Of a stretch of 14,418 nt of DNA, positions 1-7,048 are shown piece after piece. Numbering within the stretch: the first letter of the stretch is position 1; the number at the start of each line of letters is the position of its first letter. The translations under genes were made by a program, and so were the position numbers. The stretch comes from G020354645 sp050053515 (GTDB lineage Bacteria; Desulfobacterota; Desulfobacteria; Desulfobacterales; G020354645). The stretch lies in the NCBI GenBank assembly GCA_050053515.1, contig JASFTQ010000089.1, positions 1 to 14,418 on the forward strand, read 5' to 3'. The notes under the pieces were generated by a model. That model had not been told where the DNA came from. It saw nothing but the letters and a program-made list of their open reading frames with translations, and made no database searches.

Positions 1-33
1 AGGTCTATTGGAGTAGATCCGGAATACCCGTCA

Positions 34-56
34 ACAGGTTTAATCCGCCAACCTGT
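34..56. other. Small inverted repeat after the redox operon
   Basis: ACAGGTT (34-40) and AACCTGT (50-56) are perfect 7-base arms around 9 bases, 44 bases past the last operon stop codon. On the operon strand no T-run follows it, so it is not a textbook Rho-independent terminator. It might still end or protect the 3' end of the transcript. Confidence 0.25.
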
Positions 57-99
57 GGCCTGAAAAAAATGAATTGAGCCAATATCAAGTTTGCTAAAC

Positions 100-918
100 T
101 CAAGACCTGGGAACCGACCATTTAACGGCTTTTCGGAGACTGGCTTCTCTTCGGGCCTCTGGTAAGCGATCCCTTTCTTTATAACATTTCGGGCAGATAT
201 AGTGAACAAGCTCGAGACCTTTGGGCTTGTAAGCCTTTTCACTGATGAGATCCAGATATCTTTTGGGAGCAAAGGGAGTGCCGCAATGCTCACACTTTTC
301 AAGTTTAAATCGAGCCAGAACCTGCCCCCAGGTGTATAATTTTCGTTCGCCGCCGCGGTCTTCTATTTTTATGGCACCGGTGGGACAGACATTGGCACAG
401 GCCCCACATCCGATACAGTATTCGGAAAGTCGCTCAAAATCAGTGGTTATTTTGCGCTCGAATCCCCGGTTTACCCAGCAAAGGGCATAAGCACCGATTT
501 TATCGCGGCAGACCCTCACACACCGACCGCAACGTACACAATCATCATCCTCGCCGGTACGGAAGCGACTGGCCGTGACTCCCAGCCGGCCGGCCAAGTC
601 AAGCAATTCCTTACAGTAAGGCGAGCGTCCCAAAAGCAACTCCAAAATGAGTCTGCGATTTTTTTTAACCGGTTCTGTTTCGGTTTTAACGACGAGTCCT
701 TCTTGGACTTGCAGTATGCAGGAGACACGAAAGGAATGCCGCATCGATCCGCTCACCTCAACAATACACAGCCGGCAGGTTCCCTCGGGTTCCAAAGCTT
801 CATGATGGCAAAGGGTCGGGATAAAAACGCCTTGTCTTTTGGCGGCCTCAAAAACCGTCATGCCAGACGGTGCTTCGACCTTTTTCCCGTTGATGGTCAG
901 TTTAACCATTTTCGACAT
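100..918 (-). CDS. NuoG/HoxU-like iron-sulfur subunit with C-terminal zinc-ribbon
   Basis: This 272-residue protein probably carries electrons between the flavoprotein subunit encoded just upstream and the molybdenum subunits. An N-terminal plant-type [2Fe-2S] domain is shown by C37, C48, C51 and C67. Two [4Fe-4S] sites follow: C127/C130/C133/C137 and C168/C171/C174/C178. Between them, the region after NRRLILELLL keeps only C102, so the His-Cys3 cluster of NuoG and Fe-hydrogenase N-termini is absent. The last 65 residues add two CxxC pairs (C209/C212 and C242/C245) that look like a zinc ribbon or rubredoxin knuckle. The start is the ATG with AAGGAGG seven bases upstream; the gene begins 12 bases after the NuoF-like stop, so the two are surely co-transcribed. 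It is the last gene of the operon inside the window. The family is clear; the exact partner contacts are inferred. Confidence 0.9.
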   Translation of the reverse strand: MSKMVKLTINGKKVEAPSGMTVFEAAKRQGVFIPTLCHHEALEPEGTCRLCIVEVSGSMRHSFRVSCILQVQEGLVVKTETEPVKKNRRLILELLLGRSPYCKELLDLAGRLGVTASRFRTGEDDDCVRCGRCVRVCRDKIGAYALCWVNRGFERKITTDFERLSEYCIGCGACANVCPTGAIKIEDRGGERKLYTWGQVLARFKLEKCEHCGTPFAPKRYLDLISEKAYKPKGLELVHYICPKCYKERDRLPEARREASLRKAVKWSVPRS

Positions 919-930
919 GATACGCCCTCC

Positions 931-2712
931 TTATCGTATCTGGACGGCATCGAACTTACATTTTTCGTAACAGGTGCGACATTTGACACATTTATCCTGG
1001 TCAATGCGATGGACGTCTTTCTTTTCACCGGTGATCGCTTCCGAGGGACAGTTGCGGGCACACACACCACAGCCGTTGCAGTTGGTTTCATCGATGATAA
1101 ATGTGGTCAATGCTTTACATACCCCGGCCGGGCACTTTTTATTTAAGATATGGGTATCATATTCATCTCGAAAATAACGCAGCGTGGACAGCACAGGGTT
1201 TGGCGCGGTTGTCCCCAGACCACACAAAGAGGTATCTTTTATCATTTCGGAAAGCTCTTCCAGCAGGCCAATATGCTCGGGGGTGCCTTGCCCTTCTGTA
1301 ATCTCCGTCAGCAGACGCTCCATTTGGGCAACCCCTTCTCGGCATGGAGTGCACTGCCCGCAGCTTTCGTTCTTGCAGAACTGGACGAAGTATTTGGCCA
1401 CATCAACCATACATGTGTCTTCATCCATGACGATCATGCCACCGGATCCCATCATGGAACCGACTTCGGAGAGATGCTCATAATCCACCGGCATGTCCAG
1501 ATGGCTGGCCGGAATGCAGCCGCCGGATGGCCCTCCGGTTTGAACGGCCTTGAATTCTTTTTTCTTCGGTATACCGCCGCCAATATCGTATATAATATCC
1601 CGTAAAAGAATACCCATAGGGACTTCCACCAGCCCGGTGTTATTAATTTTGCCCACCAGCGAAAATATCTTGGTCCCCTTGCTGTTCTCACTGCCGATAC
1701 CGGAATACCAATCGCCTCCCCTTTCTATAATCAAAGGAACATTGGCCCAGGTTTCAACATTGTTCAGATTACTCGGTTTGTCCCAAAGCCCGCGCTCTAC
1801 CGTGTGAATGTATTTTGGATGCGGTTCTCCAACTTTGTCTTCAATGGAAGTCATCAGTGCGGTGGATTCACCGCAGACAAAGGCCCCGGCACCCAGCACA
1901 ACTTTGATATCGAAATTTAGCCTGGTTCCGAATATTGTTTGGCCCAGAAAATTTTTTTCCCGGGCCTGATCTAAAGCCAACCGTAAACGCTCCACCGCCA
2001 ATGGATATTCCGCACGAATGTATACATATCCTTCGGCGGCCCCGATGGCACGGGCACCGATGATCATTCCCTCGATGACCGAGTGCGGGTTTCCTTCTAT
2101 GACGGACCGATCCATAAACGCACCCGGGTCCCCTTCATCGGCATTGCACAGAACATACTTTGGTTCACCACCGGCCTTGCGGCAACTTTCCCATTTCACC
2201 CCAGTGGGAAAACCGCCACCGCCTCTTCCCCGCAAACCGGATTGTTTGATAATTTTAATGATCTCAGCAGGATCCATCTTCAGGACCTTGCGGGCTGACT
2301 GATAACCGCCGATGGCGATGTATTCGTCAATGGATTCCGGGTCAATCCGGCCGCAATTTTTGAGTACCAGCTTTTTTTGTCTGCTGTGAAAGGCATGATA
2401 GTCATCTTTTACCAGCCATTTACTGATGGGCGTCCCCCCAATGATATGTTCTTCTACAATCTTTTTGGCTTTTTCCGGCGTAACGAACTGGTAAGTTTCT
2501 GCACGACCGTTAATGGCGACATCCACCAGCACATCCTTAGCACAGAATCCGCGACATCCGACTTTATGGGCTCGCGGCTTTAATTCCGCCATTAGCTTTT
2601 GCTCTCTCAGAGCTTCTTCAAATGCTTCAATAACTTTGTATGCCCCCGCGGCTACTCCACCAGTACCCGTACAAACACTGATAACGACTTCTTTTATATT
2701 GTTAGGATCCAT
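931..2712 (-). CDS. NuoF/HydB-type FMN iron-sulfur flavoprotein (diaphorase subunit)
   Basis: This is the NAD(P)H-binding subunit, 593 residues from the chosen start. The order is a thioredoxin-like N-terminal domain (about 1-90), the NuoF core with the glycine-rich nucleotide/FMN segment GLRGRGGGGFPTG (159-171) and NADEGDPGAF (190-199), the N3-type [4Fe-4S] site C451/C454/C457/C497, then two ferredoxin clusters C545/C548/C551/C555 and C575/C578/C581/C585. This domain order is the one known from HydB of bifurcating hydrogenases and from NAD-linked formate dehydrogenases rather than complex I NuoF. The thioredoxin-like domain keeps C14, C53 and C57, but the usual second Cys of CxGTGC is Gly19. 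An in-frame TTG at 2766 would add 18 residues but overlaps the upstream gene by 35 bases. The ATG at 2712 fits domain homology and lies 19 bases after the NuoE-like stop, with a weak AAGGG. Confidence 0.93.
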   Translation of the reverse strand: MDPNNIKEVVISVCTGTGGVAAGAYKVIEAFEEALREQKLMAELKPRAHKVGCRGFCAKDVLVDVAINGRAETYQFVTPEKAKKIVEEHIIGGTPISKWLVKDDYHAFHSRQKKLVLKNCGRIDPESIDEYIAIGGYQSARKVLKMDPAEIIKIIKQSGLRGRGGGGFPTGVKWESCRKAGGEPKYVLCNADEGDPGAFMDRSVIEGNPHSVIEGMIIGARAIGAAEGYVYIRAEYPLAVERLRLALDQAREKNFLGQTIFGTRLNFDIKVVLGAGAFVCGESTALMTSIEDKVGEPHPKYIHTVERGLWDKPSNLNNVETWANVPLIIERGGDWYSGIGSENSKGTKIFSLVGKINNTGLVEVPMGILLRDIIYDIGGGIPKKKEFKAVQTGGPSGGCIPASHLDMPVDYEHLSEVGSMMGSGGMIVMDEDTCMVDVAKYFVQFCKNESCGQCTPCREGVAQMERLLTEITEGQGTPEHIGLLEELSEMIKDTSLCGLGTTAPNPVLSTLRYFRDEYDTHILNKKCPAGVCKALTTFIIDETNCNGCGVCARNCPSEAITGEKKDVHRIDQDKCVKCRTCYEKCKFDAVQIR

Positions 2713-2731
2713 GATACAGGCCCTTGTAAAT

Positions 2732-3190
2732 TCAAGGCCGCCAATATTTTTCCAAGATCTGGCCAACTTCTTTTGGAGTCATCTTTGCATGAGTGTCTTC
2801 ATTGATCACCACCGCCGGGGCTAAACTGCAAGCACCAATACAGCGAACCTCTTCCAGTGTAAAGTTCATGTCATCCGTGGTCTCACCGACGCCAACATTG
2901 AGTTTGCGCTGCATCTCATCCATGACTTTGGCACCACCTTTGACGTGGCAGGCAGTGCCAAGGCACACACAGATAACGTTTTTGCCCTTGGGCTTAAGGC
3001 TGAAACGATTGTAAAAGTTTGCAATACTGTATATCTGGGTGATGGGTATGTTTCTCTTTTTCGCTAGGTACCTTAACTCCTCTTCGGGCAGGTAGTGAAA
3101 GTGGTTCTGAATTTCATGCAGAATTCCGATGAGGGTGCCCTTTTCATCCGGAAATTTTGCAAGGATAGAGTTGATTGTCGCGATATCCAT
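2732..3190 (-). CDS. NuoE/HydC-type [2Fe-2S] subunit
   Basis: A 152-residue thioredoxin-fold [2Fe-2S] protein of the NuoE/HydC (24 kDa) family, which partners the NuoF/HydB flavoprotein and is needed for its NAD(P)H chemistry. The cluster ligands are visible as C76-x4-C81 (CLGTAC) and C117-x3-C121 (CIGAC). The N-terminal helical part has the family's typical PEEELRYLAKK and YSIANFYNRF segments. Length is normal for the short bacterial form. The ATG start has only a weak AGGGTG upstream, and a small GGGT-ACCC hairpin abuts the start codon (3191-3201), so translation may depend on coupling or structure. It is the third gene of the operon, 50 bases after the ferredoxin subunit, and is followed at 19 bases by the flavoprotein. 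Cytoplasmic. The assignment is secure; linkage to this particular molybdoenzyme rests on gene order. Confidence 0.95.
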   Translation of the reverse strand: MDIATINSILAKFPDEKGTLIGILHEIQNHFHYLPEEELRYLAKKRNIPITQIYSIANFYNRFSLKPKGKNVICVCLGTACHVKGGAKVMDEMQRKLNVGVGETTDDMNFTLEEVRCIGACSLAPAVVINEDTHAKMTPKEVGQILEKYWRP

Positions 3191-3240
3191 GGGTTACACC
3201 CTATTTTCCACTGTTGCTTAGTATGCGCCGGGCCTTTTCC

Positions 3241-3762
3241 TTATTCAAGGATAGCCGCACCTTTCATGGCCGCCATGGCCTTGGCATATCGCTCCCGCTT
3301 TACCAGCGGCATCTTTTCGGTCACGTTAAAATTGAGACAGTGGGTGGTGCATATCGTAACACAGGCCGGATGGAGGCCGAGATCAATGCGGTCCATGCAA
3401 TAATCACATTTAACCACTTTACCGAGTTCCGGATGCCATTGGGGAGCACCCCAAGGGCATGCGGAAATGCAGGTTTTACAGCCCACACAAAGGTAGTGAT
3501 CCACAAAGACAATCCCGTCTTTGGGTCTTCGCTGCATGGCTCCGGTGGGACAGGCGGCTACACACCAGGGATTTTCGCAGTGAAAACAAGGCATAAAGAC
3601 GTAAGATGCCCGGGGGCTGCCGTCTATGAATTTGGGCCCCACCGTAATGACCTGGCAGGGTCTCGTCTCCGGTGGCAAGCCCTTATTGCTTTTGCATGCA
3701 ATCTCGCATGAATGACAACCGATACATTTTTGTTGGTCCTGCAACATAAAATATTTACTCAT
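3241..3762 (-). CDS. Four-cluster [4Fe-4S] ferredoxin subunit (DmsB/PsrB/HycB type)
   Basis: A 173-residue electron-transfer subunit of the molybdopterin-oxidoreductase beta family. Sixteen ligand cysteines form four [4Fe-4S] sites: C13/C16/C19/C23, C59/C62/C67/C71, C92/C95/C98/C102 and C119/C122/C134/C138. As usual in this family, clusters are expected to mix ligands from paired halves. There is no signal peptide and no C-terminal membrane helix, unlike periplasmic FdnH-type subunits, so it should stay in the cytoplasm with the catalytic subunit. The start ATG has GGGAGGAG placed four bases upstream. It lies 83 bases downstream of the catalytic gene, with a hairpin in the gap, and 50 bases before the NuoE-like gene. 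Its likely role is to pass electrons between the Mo/W site and the NuoEF-like diaphorase modules; that role is inferred from the operon. Confidence 0.94.
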   Translation of the reverse strand: MSKYFMLQDQQKCIGCHSCEIACKSNKGLPPETRPCQVITVGPKFIDGSPRASYVFMPCFHCENPWCVAACPTGAMQRRPKDGIVFVDHYLCVGCKTCISACPWGAPQWHPELGKVVKCDYCMDRIDLGLHPACVTICTTHCLNFNVTEKMPLVKRERYAKAMAAMKGAAILE

Positions 3763-3807
3763 TAGGCTCCTCCCTTACTGGATAACATGAAAAAATCTAT
3801 TCTCGCA

Positions 3808-3826
3808 TTTCGATCGACTATCGAAA
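3808..3826 (-). other. Intercistronic hairpin between catalytic and ferredoxin genes
   Basis: TTTCGAT and ATCGAAA form a perfect 7-base stem around a 5-base loop in the 83-base gap between the first and second operon genes. No T-run follows directly on the minus strand; six Ts come only about 10 bases later. It may be a weak attenuator or an mRNA stability or processing element. Function is a guess. Confidence 0.35.
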
Positions 3827-3845
3827 ATCTTAAATATTCAGTCGC

Positions 3846-5930
3846 TTACGGCGATTTTACGGACACGAGCGTGTGGTGGAGCCCCGGGCTGCCACCGATC
3901 ATGTCGGATACATTTTCCTGCAACTCACCATCGGCCAGGCCTTTGTCGTGAGACCTGCTGGCCAAGTCGGCATGATGGCCAAAGCCGTGGAGGATAAAAA
4001 CAGCTTCCGGATGAATGAGATCGGTTGCAAATGCCCTGATTTTTCCGGAACCGACCCTGGAAGACACCGCTACCTGATCTCCCTCACCGATACCCAACTC
4101 CGCAGCTTTTTCTGAATTAATCCAGAGCACGTTCTCTGGACACAATTCATTCAGATAGGGATTATTCTGGGTAGCGACATGGGTATGGAGGGCATTTCGG
4201 CCGACAATCAACCGGAACTGGCCTTTTGGAGGCTTTGGTAAGGATTCATAGGCTGGAAACGATTCGAATCCGGCATCCTCCAGCAGAGAAGATTTAAATT
4301 CGATCTTACCCGAGGGTGTCTTAAATTTAAGGCCCTCTTTGCGATCCCAAAAGATCTTTTCACTCGTATAACTGACATAGCCTTTTTTCTCGAAGTCTTC
4401 TATCTTAAATCCGGTCGGTTCGAGTTCCCACTTAACCAAATCTTCCATAGTTTCGAAGGGAAAATATTTGCCGGTGCCGATTCGCTCTGCAATCTGTTTG
4501 AGGATAATGGGTCCCGGTCTCGTGTCGTATAACGGTTCGACCACCTGCTTTCGCAGGTTCATTTGCGGTGCCAATCCATTGGCCTGCTGCACGCAATCGG
4601 TGCGCTCGAGATATGTGGACTCCGGCAGAATAACATCGGATTGGTGGGCAATGTCGCTGTAGTTAATGTCGATGGCCACGATCAGATCCAGCTTATCCAG
4701 TGCTTTTTGGGTCTGGGCTCTATCCGGGATGGACATCAAGGGGTCGAAACGGAAGGCAATCAATGTCTTTAAGGGATACGGGTCTTCTTTTAAAATAGCG
4801 AAAGGCAGCATCTGGCCGACACCATGTTTGGGATCCGGCAGAGGAAAATCCTTGGTGCCCACTTTGTCAAAACGGGGAACATCAATTTTGGGGAATTTTT
4901 GTTCGTTGAGTTTCCGTGCAGGCTTTCCGCCCGCTTCTCCCGGGCCTTTCTTGAAAAAGAAGCCGCCCTTGGCCTCGACGCTGCCCATCAGAGAATTGAG
5001 AATCATAATCGAGCGTCGCAGGTAGATCTCATTGGGGTGATTGGCGCCCCGATAGCCAAAATGGAAGATAACCGACGGTTTGTCTTTGCTCACCTCCCGT
5101 GCCAGGTCCACAATGGCCTGAGCCGGAATACCGGTTTCTTTTTCAGCCCATTTCGGCGTATACGAATGCACAAAGTCCTGAAGCTCGGACAAACCCAGAA
5201 CCCATCTGTCCACGTATTCGGCATCGTATAACCTCTCGCTGAGTATCACATGTATAAGGGCGTAGTTGAGCGCCAGATCCGTCCCCGGACGAATCATGAA
5301 ATACTTGTGCGCTTTGGTTGCGGTAATGCTCACCCGCGGATCGATGTAGGTGAGCTTGGCCCCCTTTTCCAATGCTTTGGTCAAGGCATTCACCGGCTTG
5401 ACTTCGATGGCCTCGAAAAAGTTGCGGCCATACATAACCACGTGCTTGGTATTGCCATAGTCCATGCTCATTTGGGCGTCGGTATAGCCAAAAAGAGACC
5501 GGCAGGCCGTATTTACCGAACCTTTGCAGATGGCATCATGGGTAAAATTGTTGGGGGATTTTATGGCACCGAGAAAGGTCTTGGTTACAGGGGTGCTGAG
5601 CTGGGTCCGCTCTCCGATAACGAGGCTGTGCCCCCCATGCTCCTCGATGATGGGCTTCAGCTTATCGGCCACATAATCAAGGGCTTCATCCCAGCTGGCC
5701 TTTTTCCACTGACCGGCACCCCGCTCGCCCGTCCTGATCATGGGATATTTCAATCGTTGATCGTCGTAAAGCGTGGCGATGCCGGCACTGCCCCTGGGAC
5801 AAAGGCTGCCTTCCATGTTGGCAACATGGGGATTGCCCTCAATGAAGACGACCTGGCCGTCTTTCACCGTGACCTTAATGGGGCATCGCACTGAACACAT
5901 AAAACATATACTGTAGACTTCTTTTTCCAT
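3846..5930 (-). CDS. Molybdopterin oxidoreductase catalytic subunit (Psr/Phs-like, cytoplasmic)
   Basis: This 694-residue protein belongs to the DMSO-reductase superfamily and should bind Mo- or W-bisMGD. The N-terminal [4Fe-4S] site is C9/C12/C16/C44. The segment NFTHDAICKGSVNTA offers C135 as the metal ligand; Cys followed by Lys resembles polysulfide and thiosulfate reductases and differs from formate dehydrogenases, which have Cys/Sec followed by His. R294 in YRGANHPNE and the bisMGD-binding C-terminal domain (about 570-690, VGRNALHTHVATQNNPYL) are family-like. No Tat leader precedes the first Cys motif, so it is cytoplasmic. The start is the ATG preceded by GGGGAGGAG. It heads the five-gene operon, about 119 bases downstream of the predicted start of a sigma-54 promoter. 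Polysulfide, thiosulfate or another oxyanion could be the substrate. The general class is certain; the reaction is not. Confidence 0.9.
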   Translation of the reverse strand: MEKEVYSICFMCSVRCPIKVTVKDGQVVFIEGNPHVANMEGSLCPRGSAGIATLYDDQRLKYPMIRTGERGAGQWKKASWDEALDYVADKLKPIIEEHGGHSLVIGERTQLSTPVTKTFLGAIKSPNNFTHDAICKGSVNTACRSLFGYTDAQMSMDYGNTKHVVMYGRNFFEAIEVKPVNALTKALEKGAKLTYIDPRVSITATKAHKYFMIRPGTDLALNYALIHVILSERLYDAEYVDRWVLGLSELQDFVHSYTPKWAEKETGIPAQAIVDLAREVSKDKPSVIFHFGYRGANHPNEIYLRRSIMILNSLMGSVEAKGGFFFKKGPGEAGGKPARKLNEQKFPKIDVPRFDKVGTKDFPLPDPKHGVGQMLPFAILKEDPYPLKTLIAFRFDPLMSIPDRAQTQKALDKLDLIVAIDINYSDIAHQSDVILPESTYLERTDCVQQANGLAPQMNLRKQVVEPLYDTRPGPIILKQIAERIGTGKYFPFETMEDLVKWELEPTGFKIEDFEKKGYVSYTSEKIFWDRKEGLKFKTPSGKIEFKSSLLEDAGFESFPAYESLPKPPKGQFRLIVGRNALHTHVATQNNPYLNELCPENVLWINSEKAAELGIGEGDQVAVSSRVGSGKIRAFATDLIHPEAVFILHGFGHHADLASRSHDKGLADGELQENVSDMIGGSPGLHHTLVSVKSP

Positions 5931-6059
5931 AACACTCCTCCCCTTTTAATCATAAATAAATGGCGTTTAAATCTTTCCCGTTAAAATTTTAGCTACCGGA
6001 AATAGCGATAATCTTGATCTGCTGCGCGTGAAACTTTGATAAATGCCCACCAACCAAAA

Positions 6060-6075
6060 AGCAATATTCATACCA
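6060..6075 (-). promoter_or_regulatory. Sigma-54 promoter for the redox operon
   Basis: Read on the minus strand the site is TGGTATGAATATTGCT: the invariant GG and GC are ten bases apart and the -12 element TTGCT is perfect. With the preceding C it matches ten of the twelve informative consensus positions (YTGGCACG-N4-TTGCW). Transcription would start near 6049, leaving a leader of about 119 bases before the catalytic subunit's ATG. Confidence 0.72.
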
Positions 6076-6173
6076 GCAAAAAGAGTGTCGGCAATCGCCG
6101 GCATGCTTTTATCAGAAACAGGAAATTTTGAATATTTTTAGATTGATAAATCTCCTGCCGACGAATTGCCCGG

Positions 6174-6194
6174 GCTTAAAAACGCGCTTTAAGC
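6174..6194. promoter_or_regulatory. Palindrome, candidate activator-binding site
   Basis: GCTTAAA (6174-6180) and TTTAAGC (6188-6194) are perfect arms around seven bases. The site lies about 100-120 bases upstream of the minus-strand -24 element, the usual distance for an enhancer bound by an NtrC-type dimer. Assignment to the response regulator in this window is inferred. Confidence 0.4.
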
Positions 6195-6463
6195 ATGGAT
6201 TAATCATGGAAAAGTGCAGAAATTATTTTGCAGTGCAATTTTTTTATAGCATCATCATATCGTATTAATATTATGAATAATTTAATTAAATCCAGAACAT
6301 CGCCGATAGTTTTTGGCCCAATCAGGATTGAAACAACCCATCCGGCGTTATATCTCCCGGCAGGCCCTTTGGACAGGATTAACCTTATAATATATTGAAT
6401 TCATTTAGAATATTTGAAATCGACCCTCTATTTGTTTGCTCAATTAAATGGCTGTTCTTTGGA

Positions 6464-6479
6464 TGGCATATAGCTTGCT
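6464..6479 (+). promoter_or_regulatory. Sigma-54 promoter for the membrane-protein operon
   Basis: TGGCATATAGCTTGCT has the -24 element TGGCA, the -12 element TTGCT and exactly ten bases between the invariant GG and GC. The expected transcription start is near 6490, about 58 bases before the first possible ATG at 6548. Confidence 0.72.
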
Positions 6480-6547
6480 ACATTAAAAATGAATTTGACG
6501 GTTGAAAGCGTCATTCAAACCCTGGTCACGCTGAATTTGCAAGTCCG

Positions 6548-6982
6548 ATGATAAAAAATGCGATGGCCCTACTCACTCCTATGGAAATGAATGTAAAAAA
6601 CGGAGCAATGCCCAGCTGGAAAGTTGTCCAATCGATGCTGATCGGCATTGGCGGCAATCTGATCTGTTTTCTATTTTTACTCACCTTCCTGCATGTTTTT
6701 GAAGCCTTTAAATTCATTCCATGGATTATAGCCTTTAATAGCATGTTAACCGGTTATGCGGTCATTGATAAAACCCGCAATTTAGTTGAACCCAACAAGG
6801 CCGTGTCGACTGCCGCAGGTACTTTAACTGCGCTCATGACCTGCCTGGTGTTAACAATATTGTCTATTTTTGTGGTCGGTGAAAACCTGGTTACGATACA
6901 AGATTGGATGCTGTGCGTCGTTATCGGCAGTGTTTGTAGTGTGCTCGGAGCATTATTGGCAATCAAATACCACAATCTTTGA
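6548..6982 (+). CDS. Small four-helix integral membrane protein, unknown function
   Basis: I do not recognise this 144-residue protein. It has four hydrophobic segments at about 27-50, 55-73, 88-110 and 119-139, with short polar links and a Lys/Asn-bearing N-terminus, so it should sit in the cytoplasmic membrane. No signal peptide, redox motif or enzyme signature is seen; C40, C99, C123 and C130 lie within helices. The start is uncertain: ATG 6548 has no clear ribosome-binding site, and in-frame ATGs at 6563, 6581, 6587 and 6608 are possible (the last has GGAG only two bases away). It is the first gene after the rightward sigma-54 promoter and ends 66 bases before the TauE/SafE-like gene, so it is probably co-expressed. 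It might be an accessory subunit of that transporter; this is only an inference. Confidence 0.7.
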   Translation: MIKNAMALLTPMEMNVKNGAMPSWKVVQSMLIGIGGNLICFLFLLTFLHVFEAFKFIPWIIAFNSMLTGYAVIDKTRNLVEPNKAVSTAAGTLTALMTCLVLTILSIFVVGENLVTIQDWMLCVVIGSVCSVLGALLAIKYHNL

Positions 6983-7048
6983 TTTCAGAAAGGAGGGATG
7001 ATTAGGTAAAAGCCAACTGTTTATCGATTTCATTTAAAGGAGGAGGAG

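Larger units (their letters stand above)
5931..6547. promoter_or_regulatory. Divergent control region between the redox operon and the membrane operon
   Basis: This 617-base gene-free stretch separates two diverging gene groups. It holds a sigma-54 promoter towards each side (6060-6075 minus, 6464-6479 plus), a 21-base palindrome (6174-6194), and a widely spaced pair GTCGGCA/TGCCGAC (6087-6093 and 6156-6162). Two direct copies of CAGGATT lie at 6323-6329 and 6374-6380. A very AT-rich core spans about 6220-6295, which could be bendable DNA helping an activator reach both promoters. I see no convincing small gene in it. Confidence 0.7.

Noticed and set aside
2713..2766. Longer flavoprotein from a TTG start at 2766
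   Set aside because: It would overlap the NuoE-like gene by 35 bases and add 18 residues unlike the family; the ATG at 2712 starts the thioredoxin-like domain properly.
5250..5894. Long plus-strand reading frame opposite the molybdopterin subunit
   Set aside because: It mirrors the conserved N-terminal coding region of the catalytic subunit and has no independent support.
6320..6334. GGATTGAAAC, which resembles the end of some CRISPR repeats
   Set aside because: It occurs once, with no second copy at spacer distance and no cas genes.
6989..7009. Tiny reading frame ATG ATT AGG TAA after AAAGGAGGG
   Set aside because: The ribosome-binding-like sequence touches the ATG with no spacing, and three codons cannot be supported as a gene.
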